From Bacteroidales bacterium (GTDB taxonomy: Bacteria > Bacteroidota > Bacteroidia > Bacteroidales > UBA932), in contig JAEDEB010000017.1 of NCBI GenBank assembly GCA_016293535.1, positions 1 to 38,340 on the forward strand: a DNA stretch of 38,340 nucleotides, given 5' to 3'. The translations under genes and the position numbers were made by a program. Below the pieces are notes generated by a model. That model did no database searches, was not told the DNA's origin, and saw only the letters and a program-made list of their open reading frames with translations. Each line of letters opens with the position of its first letter. The first letter of the stretch is position 1. Shown piece after piece: positions 23,698 through 31,524 of this stretch.

Positions 23698-26073
23698 ATG
23701 AACAGGAGACTCTTATTTTTCGCACTGTTGCTTGCTGCGGCTATGAACAATCTTTCCGCACAGGACAGACTCTGGTATGACAAACCTGCATCCTGCTGGT
23801 TGGAGGCGCTGCCTCTTGGTTGCTCCAACATAGGGGCTATGGTTTATGGAGGTACTGAAGTCGAAACCATAGGCCTCAACGAGGAAACCTTTTGGGCGGG
23901 CGGACCGCATTCCAACAACTCCACGGAATCCCTCGCACATCTCGACGAGGTTAGGGAACTGGTTTTTGCAGGACGAGAAGATGATGCCCTCGATACCATC
24001 AACAGGTATTTCCTTCCGGGTCCATACGGAATGGAATTCCTTGCCCTGGGCAATCTGAAGATATATTTCGACGGGATAGGCGAGGTCTCTGACTATACCA
24101 GGGTGCTCGACCTTGACCGTGCGGTTCTGGACGTTGCCTTCGATTCGGAGGGCTCCCGTCACCGCCGCCGCTATTTCACCTCGCTCAGGGACAGGGTTAT
24201 GGTGATGCAGTTCTCCGCCTCAGGTCGCGACGCTCTCGGCTTCACGCTCGGCTTCGACGGGCCTTACCGTTTCGAGACTTCGGCGCAGGGCTGCAGTTTT
24301 TGCGTAACCGTTGAAGGAAAGGGCCAGGAGGGCGTTCCTGCGGCGCTCAGGGCCGTGTGCAGGGCTGATGTGCGCACCGACGGCGATATCATTTGCGAAA
24401 ACGGTGTCCTCAAGGTCAGCGGAGCCGGCAAGGCGACTGTGGCTATGAGCATAGCGACCAATTTCGTGGACTATGAAAACGTGGACGGGGACCCCGAGGC
24501 ACGTAACAGCGAAAGGCTCGCTGCGGTCTCACGCAAATCCCCGCGGCGTCTTCTCCGTCGTCACGAGAAGGCATACGGCGAACAGTATGACAGGGTGAAA
24601 CTGGAGCTCACTCCTGAGCATCCCGCACCCGAGAGCACGTTCCCGACCGACAGGCGCCTTGCCGCCTTCAGGGACAGCAACGACCTCGGCATGGTCACTC
24701 TTATGTTCAACTACGGACGTTATCTGCTCATTTCCTGTTCACAGCCGGGAGGTCAGCCGGCGAACCTTCAGGGCGTCTGGAACGCGGAGGTCAATACACC
24801 TTGGGACAGCAAATACACCATCAACATCAATACGGAGATGAACTACTGGCCGGCGGATGTCACGGCCCTTCCGGAAACCGCGGAGCCGCTCTTTTCAATG
24901 GTCAGGGATCTCAGCGTGACCGGTGCCCAGACTGCGAGGGTGATGTATGACTGCGACGGCTGGGTTGCCCACCACAATACAGACCTCTGGCGCATAGCCG
25001 GACTGGTCGACGGTGCATACTGGGGTATGTTCCCTTGCGGCGGTGCCTGGCTTGCGACCCATATTTGGGAGCATTACCTCTTCACCCGCGACAGGGATTT
25101 TCTTCAGGAATACTACCCGGTCCTTCGCGGTTCCGCGGAGTTCTTCCTCGATTTCATGGTGAAGGAACCGTCGGAGGGTTACCTAGTCGTCGTTCCTTCG
25201 GTGAGCCCGGAACACGGACCTAAAGGCAAGGAATCCCCGATATGCGCCGGATGCACCATTGACAACCAGATAGTAAGGGACATATTCCTCGCGGTAGAGG
25301 GTGCATCGCTCGAGCTCGGCACCGACGAGGATTTCCGCGAGCGCGTCGCCAGCGCCAGGGTTCAGCTTCCGCCGATGAAGGTCGGACGCTACGGCCAGCT
25401 TCAGGAATGGATGAGCGACGAGGACGACCCTATGGACCAGCACAGGCATGTATCCCATCTCTATGGACTCTATCCTTCGGCGCAGATCAGCCCTTTTTCG
25501 ACGCCAGAACTTTTCAATGCGGCGAAGGTCACCCTTATCCAGCGAGGCGATATGGCAACGGGCTGGAGCCTGGGCTGGAAAATCAATCTTTGGGCGCGTC
25601 TTCTCGACGGCAATCACGCCTATGCCATACTCCGCAATCTGCTCCATCTGCTTCCGGCAGATTCCGGCGATCCCGACGGAAGGACCTATCCCAACCTCTT
25701 CGACGCCCATCCGCCTTTCCAGATAGACGGCAACTTCGGTGCATGCGCGGGTATCGCGGAGATGCTTCTTCAGAGCCACGACGGAGCGGTGCATTTGCTT
25801 CCGGCAATCCCGGACGAATGGGAAAGCGGCTCCGTGAGCGGACTCAGGGCGCGCGGAGGCATCACCGTATCCTTCAGCTGGAAGGACGGAGAAATCACAG
25901 CCTTAGAAATATCTGGTCACACTGATACTCTTCCGCTTATCAGATCCTCCCTGCCTCTTGCTCCCGGGTGTAAGAAAAAACTCCCCGGAAAGTCTGCCGA
26001 CCATCCGAAGGAGTCCATTTCAGAATCACCGCTGACTGGAGTCAGGGCGTATGAGTATGATTTTGCGCTCTGA
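23698..26073 (+). CDS. GH95-family alpha-L-fucosidase / alpha-L-galactosidase
   Basis: This is a 791-residue inverting glycosidase with a type I signal ending near LSAQ. It has an N-terminal beta-sandwich (~25-270: WLEALPLGCSNIGAMVYGG, GLNEETFWAGGP), a linker and an (alpha/alpha)6 barrel (~320-710). GH95 marks: CSQPGGQPANLQGVWN, TININTEMNYWP (N376, N378), HHNTDLWR (N427), LQEWMSDEDDP (E570, likely general acid) and FQIDGNFGA (D677). The family removes terminal alpha-1,2-L-fucose or the related alpha-L-galactose, both found on xyloglucan, pectins and mucins. With no lipobox it is probably periplasmic. It forms a two-gene unit with DUF5010 and is the last PUL gene; its stop codon abuts that of the convergent rubrerythrin gene. 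Confidence 0.92.
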   Translation: MNRRLLFFALLLAAAMNNLSAQDRLWYDKPASCWLEALPLGCSNIGAMVYGGTEVETIGLNEETFWAGGPHSNNSTESLAHLDEVRELVFAGREDDALDTINRYFLPGPYGMEFLALGNLKIYFDGIGEVSDYTRVLDLDRAVLDVAFDSEGSRHRRRYFTSLRDRVMVMQFSASGRDALGFTLGFDGPYRFETSAQGCSFCVTVEGKGQEGVPAALRAVCRADVRTDGDIICENGVLKVSGAGKATVAMSIATNFVDYENVDGDPEARNSERLAAVSRKSPRRLLRRHEKAYGEQYDRVKLELTPEHPAPESTFPTDRRLAAFRDSNDLGMVTLMFNYGRYLLISCSQPGGQPANLQGVWNAEVNTPWDSKYTININTEMNYWPADVTALPETAEPLFSMVRDLSVTGAQTARVMYDCDGWVAHHNTDLWRIAGLVDGAYWGMFPCGGAWLATHIWEHYLFTRDRDFLQEYYPVLRGSAEFFLDFMVKEPSEGYLVVVPSVSPEHGPKGKESPICAGCTIDNQIVRDIFLAVEGASLELGTDEDFRERVASARVQLPPMKVGRYGQLQEWMSDEDDPMDQHRHVSHLYGLYPSAQISPFSTPELFNAAKVTLIQRGDMATGWSLGWKINLWARLLDGNHAYAILRNLLHLLPADSGDPDGRTYPNLFDAHPPFQIDGNFGACAGIAEMLLQSHDGAVHLLPAIPDEWESGSVSGLRARGGITVSFSWKDGEITALEISGHTDTLPLIRSSLPLAPGCKKKLPGKSADHPKESISESPLTGVRAYEYDFAL

Positions 26074-26622
26074 TTACTTCTCGAAGTATCTCTTGTAGAG
26101 ACCGCGGAAGCCTGCTCCGTGACGGGCTTCGTCCTTTGCCATCTCGTGAACGGTGTCGTGGATGGCGTCGTAACCAAGCTGCTTTGCCCTCACCGCGATT
26201 GCGAGCTTACCCTCGCAGGCGCCGTGCTCGGCTTCAGCCCTCTTCTTGACATTGGTCTTGGTGTCCCAAACCACATCGCCGAGGAGTTCTGCGAATTTTG
26301 CAGCGTGCTCTGCCTCTTCGAAAGCGTATCTCTTGAACGCCTCTGCAATCTCAGGGTAGCCTTCGCGATCTGCCTGACGGCTCATTGCAAGGTACATTCC
26401 CACCTCGGTGCATTCGCCCATGAAATGGTCGTTGAGACCCTTGAGAACTTCCTCGTCTTCAACCTTCCCGTCTCCGAGCTTGTGCTCGCATGCGAAGGCG
26501 GCGTTTTCCTCTTTCACTTCAACGAACTTGTCTGACTTTGCGTGGCATAAAGGGCACTCTGCCGGGGCTGCGTCACCCTCGTGAACATAGCCGCATACAA
26601 GGCATCTGAATTTCTTTTTCAT
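26074..26622 (-). CDS. Reverse-order rubrerythrin (N-terminal rubredoxin, C-terminal diiron domain)
   Basis: This is a 182-residue cytoplasmic protein. The rubredoxin-type FeS4 site comes first (C7-x2-C10 and C23-x2-C26), followed by a ferritin-like four-helix diiron domain (~50-182) with EEAEH (E103, H106) and DEARH (E165, H168). This order is reversed relative to classical rubrerythrin. Such proteins reduce hydrogen peroxide, and in some anaerobes oxygen, using electrons delivered to the rubredoxin centre. The gene converges on GH95 with no intergenic base and has its own promoter, so it is not part of the PUL. The role fits an anaerobe that meets oxidative stress. Confidence 0.93.
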   Translation of the reverse strand: MKKKFRCLVCGYVHEGDAAPAECPLCHAKSDKFVEVKEENAAFACEHKLGDGKVEDEEVLKGLNDHFMGECTEVGMYLAMSRQADREGYPEIAEAFKRYAFEEAEHAAKFAELLGDVVWDTKTNVKKRAEAEHGACEGKLAIAVRAKQLGYDAIHDTVHEMAKDEARHGAGFRGLYKRYFEK

Positions 26623-26677
26623 TTTACTTTAGTTTTAACTGTTCATATTATCTTTTTCTGACCGGCAAGGGTTCTTA

Positions 26678-26694
26678 TTTTGAATATTTCAAAA
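26678..26694. promoter_or_regulatory. Perfect palindrome at the rubrerythrin transcription start, candidate operator
   Basis: TTTTGAA-TAT-TTCAAAA has 7-bp arms around a 3-base centre. It lies just downstream of the putative transcription start (~26700), where a repressor would block initiation. A peroxide- or redox-responsive regulator is plausible but cannot be named from this site. Confidence 0.45.
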
Positions 26695-26706
26695 TTGAAA
26701 CCGCTA

Positions 26707-26737
26707 CAAAGATATGAAATCATTTCATTATTTCAAA
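26707..26737 (-). promoter_or_regulatory. Promoter of the rubrerythrin gene (-33 and -7 elements)
   Basis: On the minus strand, TTTG (26734-26737) and TATCTTTG (26707-26714) are separated by 19 bases, matching the Bacteroidota primary-sigma pattern (TTTG, ~19-20 bases, TAnnTTTG). The start would be near 26700, giving a leader of about 78 bases to the ATG at 26622. This is the best-formed promoter in the window. Confidence 0.75.
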
Positions 26738-26802
26738 CCTATTCGCCGGAAGAATTGTTGTCAATTTTCCCCATATCGCTTCTGATTCCCGCGTGCATAA
26801 TG

Positions 26803-28437
26803 CTATCTGTAATGTTGTGTGTTTGTCACAGTGTTCGACAGGGAGTCCCTTACGGCGACGGCCCTGGACTTCATGGTGGCCATGCTGCGGACCTTTCTGT
26901 TGACCGGCATCCGGGAAATCCTCTGCGCCATTTCGAGCGCGCCCCTGTCCTCGCCCTGTTTCAGCCTCATCTCCATCAGAAGATACAGTGGCCGGATCCG
27001 GCAAGGAACCTTGTAATATCCTGACAGATACTCCTTTTCCGCCTTTCCGTATTCCCCCATGTCCTCGAGGTTCTGCCCGGTCAGCAGATTGAATGACGGA
27101 TTTGCGGAAATCTTCTTCCCCAGGGCGAGCATTCCGTTGCTCTCCTCGTACCTGCCCTCCGTCCTCAGCCTGTATCCGCAGTCATACAGGAACTCCCCGT
27201 CGTTCCTCAGGTAATAGAGCTTCTTCGCAAGGCTGTCCGAACAGTACCTCGGACTTCCGAAGGCAATGCCCAGCCTGGCCTCTTTGGCATAAGTCCTCGC
27301 ATCCCTGAGTTCGATCAGGGTTCCGGCACAGAGAAGCGCAAGAATCGCGGCCGGAACAGTGGCGGCCGCAGCCGTAATGGCCATTCCCCTTGACCTGACT
27401 CCCGCCGCGGCCCCGAGCAATATTGCAGCAAGAATCCTGAACTGCCACAGGGACAGAGGGTATGAGGCCAGCGAGAACACGACGAGAACGGCGAGTGCAT
27501 ATTCAAGTGCAGACCTTTTCCTTCGCAGAAGCAGCAGCGCGCAAACGGCCGCAAGCGCCGAGAGAACCAGTCCCGGAACTCCGCACTCCATTCCGAAACG
27601 CAGGTATTCGCTGAATGCATATTCCGGAACCCCGGCAGCCCGGATTTCAGCCGCGCTGAACGGACCTCCTTCGCGGAAATACAGCTCCTGCGCATCTCCG
27701 TACGCGCCAAGAGCCATCCCCGGTCCATAACCTGTCAGCGGTTTTGCTGCTATGGCCTTCGCCTCGATCTTCCATATATGCAGGCGTCCTTTCGCCGATT
27801 CCTTCTTGAAGTTGAACAGCAGAACGGCAGCAACTGCCAGAACCGCAGCCGCCGCAGCCAGAGTCCATTTCCTGCGGCTTACGAATCTCCTTACCGCTTC
27901 AATCCTCGATATATACAGAAGTGCTGCAAAGGCGAAGGCTGCAAAGGCTGTCCTGCTAAGGGTCAGCGGAAGTATGACAATTCCCGGAATCGAAGCGGCG
28001 GCACACAGCAGGGGAAGGGCATTCGTCTTCAATGGCCTGGCTTTTCTGTATTTCAGGGCCTCGGGGATGGTCACGGCCAGCAGCGCGGCTATGAAACCGC
28101 CGTATGGACCCGGATTGCCGAAGTCCCCTGTCATCCTGTAATAGAAATGTCCGGGCGAGGATTTCCCGATAAGCTGGAGGACGCCGTAAACGCATTCGTA
28201 GAGCAGCACTGCAGCGGCGAGGACAACCATAAGCTTCTCTGCGGCCTTCCCGTCGGTGAATGAGAACAAGGCCCATATTGCAGTGAAAAGCAGCAGGTAG
28301 GGAGACAGATCAGCGACGATGAGCCACATGAATTCAACCCCGTTTACCAGGGCTGAAACAAGTTCCAGGCAGGTCAGAAGGACGACCGAGCCTAGGAAAA
28401 TGGCGTTCAGCTTCTTGTGTGCAGGTTCGTTTCTCAT
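26803..28437 (-). CDS. O-antigen ligase / Wzy-like polytopic membrane protein with TPR-like C-terminus
   Basis: This is a 544-residue protein with about ten to twelve predicted TM segments over residues 10-375, then a soluble helical tail. Marks of the O-antigen ligase (Wzy_C) superfamily are GDFGNPGPYGGFIA (104-117), LTLSRTAF (158-165), GRLHIWKIEAKAI (R218) before a large periplasmic loop with TGYGPG, and SEYLRFGMECGVPGL (276-290). Family members transfer or polymerise lipid-linked glycans at the periplasmic face. Residues ~385-525 contain TPR-like pairs (GRYEESNGMLALGKK, GEYGKAEKEYLSGYY). No other glycan-assembly gene is adjacent, so its acceptor (LPS, capsule or protein) is unknown. I see no convincing promoter in the 134 bases upstream. 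Confidence 0.75.
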   Translation of the reverse strand: MRNEPAHKKLNAIFLGSVVLLTCLELVSALVNGVEFMWLIVADLSPYLLLFTAIWALFSFTDGKAAEKLMVVLAAAVLLYECVYGVLQLIGKSSPGHFYYRMTGDFGNPGPYGGFIAALLAVTIPEALKYRKARPLKTNALPLLCAAASIPGIVILPLTLSRTAFAAFAFAALLYISRIEAVRRFVSRRKWTLAAAAAVLAVAAVLLFNFKKESAKGRLHIWKIEAKAIAAKPLTGYGPGMALGAYGDAQELYFREGGPFSAAEIRAAGVPEYAFSEYLRFGMECGVPGLVLSALAAVCALLLLRRKRSALEYALAVLVVFSLASYPLSLWQFRILAAILLGAAAGVRSRGMAITAAAATVPAAILALLCAGTLIELRDARTYAKEARLGIAFGSPRYCSDSLAKKLYYLRNDGEFLYDCGYRLRTEGRYEESNGMLALGKKISANPSFNLLTGQNLEDMGEYGKAEKEYLSGYYKVPCRIRPLYLLMEMRLKQGEDRGALEMAQRISRMPVNRKVRSMATMKSRAVAVRDSLSNTVTNTQHYR

Positions 28438-28535
28438 GGTTTGCTATCAGACCGTGAATATATGCGGTAATCTTCAAATGAGAAAAATTTTTTGTGATTT
28501 TCCGGATTGTGAATCCCTTTGGCACAAGCAAGTCT

Positions 28536-28543
28536 TATCTTTG
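28536..28543 (+). promoter_or_regulatory. -7 promoter element of the addB-addA-ftsK operon
   Basis: TATCTTTG matches TAnnTTTG exactly and lies 28 bases before the addB-like ATG at 28572. A TTTG at 28518-28521 is only 14 bases upstream, shorter than the usual ~19, so the -33 box is uncertain. The rest of the 28438-28571 gap between the divergent genes shows nothing else I can support. Confidence 0.55.
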
Positions 28544-28571
28544 TTCCGAAAGAACTTGCAAAACCTGAGTT

Positions 28572-31520
28572 ATGAAAGAGTTTTTGAGACAGGTTGCGGA
28601 GCATTACGTAAAGGCTTTGTCCAATTCGGGCGGGGAAAGCCTGTGCTTCATTTTCCCGAACAGGCGTTCTACCGTGTTTTTCCGGAAGATGCTGGCAGAG
28701 GCCTATGCAGCTTCCGGAAGCGGATCGCCCTGCGTTGCCCCGGAACTGATTACGATAAACGACTTTTTCGCAAAGGCCTCGTCTGTCACCGTGGCGGACA
28801 GGATAAGTCTGCTGCTGGAGCTGTATGACTGCTACTGTGAACTTTATCCCAAGGCGGAGCCGCTCGATGAGTTCATATACTGGGGAGATGTTCTTCTTGG
28901 GGACTTCAATGATGTGGACAAGTACAGGGTGGACCCATCCCAGCTTTTCACGAACGTGGCGGACTTCAAGTCGATGTCGGATGACTTTTCCTATCTCAGC
29001 GCGAACCAGCGGAAGGCGATAGAGTCCTTCCTTGCCCATTTTGCTGCACAGGGAGTCGCAGAGGAGGGCGCATCCTCCGGTTCTGAGGCCTCTTCCGGCG
29101 TCAAGGAGACATTCCGCCAGATATGGAACATACTGCTGCCCCTTTATCAGTCTTTCAATTCAAGGTTGAGGGACTCTGGACGGGCTTATGAGGGTATGGT
29201 CTACAGGTCCCTTGCGGACAGGATGGAGTCTCCTGACGAATCCTGCCCTCAGTTGCTCCGTCACAGATTCCCCCACGCGGACAAGTTCGTCTTCGTCGGC
29301 CTGAATGCCCTGAACGAATGTGAAAAGACTGTCCTCGGGTCCATGAGGGACTGCGGGATTGCGGAGTTCTGCTGGGACTATTCCGGAGAAATGATAAGGG
29401 ATCCGAGGAACAAGTCTTCCTTCTTCATGGGAGAGAATGTCCGGACTTTTCCTCAGGCATTCGAGCTGGACCCCGAAGGAGTGTCCCTGCCGGAGTTCAA
29501 TGTCGTGAGTGTGCCGTCCGCGGTGGGACAGGTCAAGCAGCTTGCCGGAATAATCGGGGATTCGAACCCTGACGACTGCGCCGTCGTACTCCCCGACGAG
29601 ACCCTTCTTGTTCCCCTTCTGAACAGCATCCCTTCCGGCATTGCCTCCGTCAATGTGACTATGGGCTACCCAATGTCGTCCAGCGAGTTTTTCGCCTTCA
29701 TGCACTCTGTTCATCAGATGCAGCTGAACCTGCGTTTCAAGGGAGGGGAGTGGTGCTTTTACCATAAATACGTATGGGATATATTCGCCAGCGGAATATT
29801 CCGTGGCATCATCGCTGCCGACGGGAATCTGGCGGAGAAGACGGATGCGATCAGGCGGGAAAGGAAATACTATATACCGCAATCCGACCTGACTGGGGCC
29901 GGACTGCCCGCAGAACTCTTCACTGTTGCTGTGGACAGCCCCTCCGGCTGCCAGCCCGAAGGGGGTAGGGAGGCGGTGGAGCAGTTCTCTGCATATCTCT
30001 GCCGTCTGGCATCATGGCTTGGCCCGAGACTGGGATTCGCCCTCGAAACTGATTTCGCGAGGGAGTATTACACCAGTGTGCGCAGGCTCTCGTCCAAGGG
30101 ACTGGATGTCAGGCTTCAGACATTCGTCCGCCTGCTGGAGTCCACTCTTTCGGCAGTGAGCGTTCCTTTCAACGGAGAACCGCTTGCAGGGCTCCAGATT
30201 ATGGGCCCTCTCGAAACCCGTGCTCTGGATTTCAAGACCGTCATCATACTTTCAGCCAACGAAGGAGTCTTTCCCGGCAGGAATGTCAGTTCGTCCTTCA
30301 TACCGCCTCAGTTGCGCAAAGGCTTCGGCCTGCCGACCTATGAATATCAGGATGCCGTATGGGCCTATTATTTCTACAGGATGATATCCAGGGCGGAGAA
30401 GGTGTGGATGCTGTACGATTCGCGTACGGAGGGCATGAGTTCCGGCGAGGAGAGCCGCTATATCAAGCAGCTGCGTTACCACTTCGGCGTCGATATCAGA
30501 AACCATGTGGCCAAGTCCTCCATCTCCGGGGCGCCGGCCTCCCCCGACTTCATAGAGAAGACGGCGGAGGATCTGAACAGCATATATGACATGAGGCTCT
30601 CGCCTTCGTCCGTTCTCGCTTATGTGGACTGTCCTGTAAAGTTCTATTACCAGAAAATCCTGAAGCTCAGCAGGGAGGACGAGGTGTCCGAATCCATGGA
30701 CAACGGAATGATAGGCACGGTATACCACGACACGATGCGCGACCTCCTTATGGGAGAAAGTGAGATGCTCGAGCTCAGGCCTTTCGACAAACTGGACAGG
30801 AATAACCGCACGAAGGGACAGGATTACGTGTCGAGGTCATACTTGCGGGAGTGGTCCCGCAGGGAAGAGGTCATTCGCAAAAAGGTCATCTCCCATATCT
30901 GCGCCCAGCTGCATACAGATGAGCTTGCTGGCAGGGATGTAGTGATGGCCAATGTCATAGTCAGATATGTATTGAAGACCATAGAGAGGGAACTGGAGAT
31001 GATGGAGGCTTCCGACATGGCCCTGTATGAAGTTGTGGGTCTGGAAATGCCCATGGAGTGGCGCTGCGGGGATCTGGTGTTCTTCGGCATAGTCGACAGG
31101 GTGGACCGATTCGGAAAAGCAGGGCTCAGGCTGGTGGACTACAAGACGGGAAGGGACAATCCGGATGCCCTCGTTCCTGCTCCGGGCAAGGAGTCCTCCT
31201 ATGTGGACTCCATATTCAACGCCTCGGACAGCAAGCACGCGGAACGCAAGGCCGCCCTTCAGTTCTATATCTATGACAGAATGCTGGAAAGCCATTACGG
31301 CCTCGGAGCGGGAGCGGTTTCCAATTCAATGTACTCCACTACTGACATTTTCAGGCAGGCGCCGCAGATTTCGGCCTTTTCGGACAGTTTCAGGAACCTT
31401 GTCCAGAGCCGGCTTGAAGAACTCCTTGCGGAGATGACAGACCCCGGGGTCCCGTTCACCAGAACCTGCGATGTCAGGCTTTGTGAATACTGTGACTTCA
31501 GAATGATTTGCGGAAGGTGA
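28572..31520 (+). CDS. addB: AddB-like subunit of the AddAB DNA-repair helicase-nuclease (inactive helicase, PD-(D/E)XK nuclease)
   Basis: This is a 982-residue cytoplasmic protein. The N-terminus (LCFIFPNRRSTVFFRKML, ~24-41) sits where a Walker A would be but lacks GxGKT, so the helicase fold is probably inactive, as in other Bacteroidota AddB-like proteins. The C-terminal PD-(D/E)XK nuclease (~680-982) has H719 (GTVYHD), D842 (GIVDRVD), D856 and K858 (LVDYKTG) and QFYIYDRML. Four cysteines match the AddB-type 4Fe-4S staple: C687 in DCPVKFYY, and C971-x2-C974-x5-C980 at the extreme C-terminus. With AddA it would resect double-strand breaks to start recombination. It lies 4 bases before addA and is the first gene of its operon. 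Confidence 0.88.
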   Translation: MKEFLRQVAEHYVKALSNSGGESLCFIFPNRRSTVFFRKMLAEAYAASGSGSPCVAPELITINDFFAKASSVTVADRISLLLELYDCYCELYPKAEPLDEFIYWGDVLLGDFNDVDKYRVDPSQLFTNVADFKSMSDDFSYLSANQRKAIESFLAHFAAQGVAEEGASSGSEASSGVKETFRQIWNILLPLYQSFNSRLRDSGRAYEGMVYRSLADRMESPDESCPQLLRHRFPHADKFVFVGLNALNECEKTVLGSMRDCGIAEFCWDYSGEMIRDPRNKSSFFMGENVRTFPQAFELDPEGVSLPEFNVVSVPSAVGQVKQLAGIIGDSNPDDCAVVLPDETLLVPLLNSIPSGIASVNVTMGYPMSSSEFFAFMHSVHQMQLNLRFKGGEWCFYHKYVWDIFASGIFRGIIAADGNLAEKTDAIRRERKYYIPQSDLTGAGLPAELFTVAVDSPSGCQPEGGREAVEQFSAYLCRLASWLGPRLGFALETDFAREYYTSVRRLSSKGLDVRLQTFVRLLESTLSAVSVPFNGEPLAGLQIMGPLETRALDFKTVIILSANEGVFPGRNVSSSFIPPQLRKGFGLPTYEYQDAVWAYYFYRMISRAEKVWMLYDSRTEGMSSGEESRYIKQLRYHFGVDIRNHVAKSSISGAPASPDFIEKTAEDLNSIYDMRLSPSSVLAYVDCPVKFYYQKILKLSREDEVSESMDNGMIGTVYHDTMRDLLMGESEMLELRPFDKLDRNNRTKGQDYVSRSYLREWSRREEVIRKKVISHICAQLHTDELAGRDVVMANVIVRYVLKTIERELEMMEASDMALYEVVGLEMPMEWRCGDLVFFGIVDRVDRFGKAGLRLVDYKTGRDNPDALVPAPGKESSYVDSIFNASDSKHAERKAALQFYIYDRMLESHYGLGAGAVSNSMYSTTDIFRQAPQISAFSDSFRNLVQSRLEELLAEMTDPGVPFTRTCDVRLCEYCDFRMICGR

Positions 31521-31524
31521 CACT

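Noticed and set aside
28438..28571. Minus-strand promoter for the O-antigen ligase-like gene
   Set aside because: I found no TAnnTTTG on the minus strand at a suitable distance from 28437; the CATTTG near 28475 lacks the TA.
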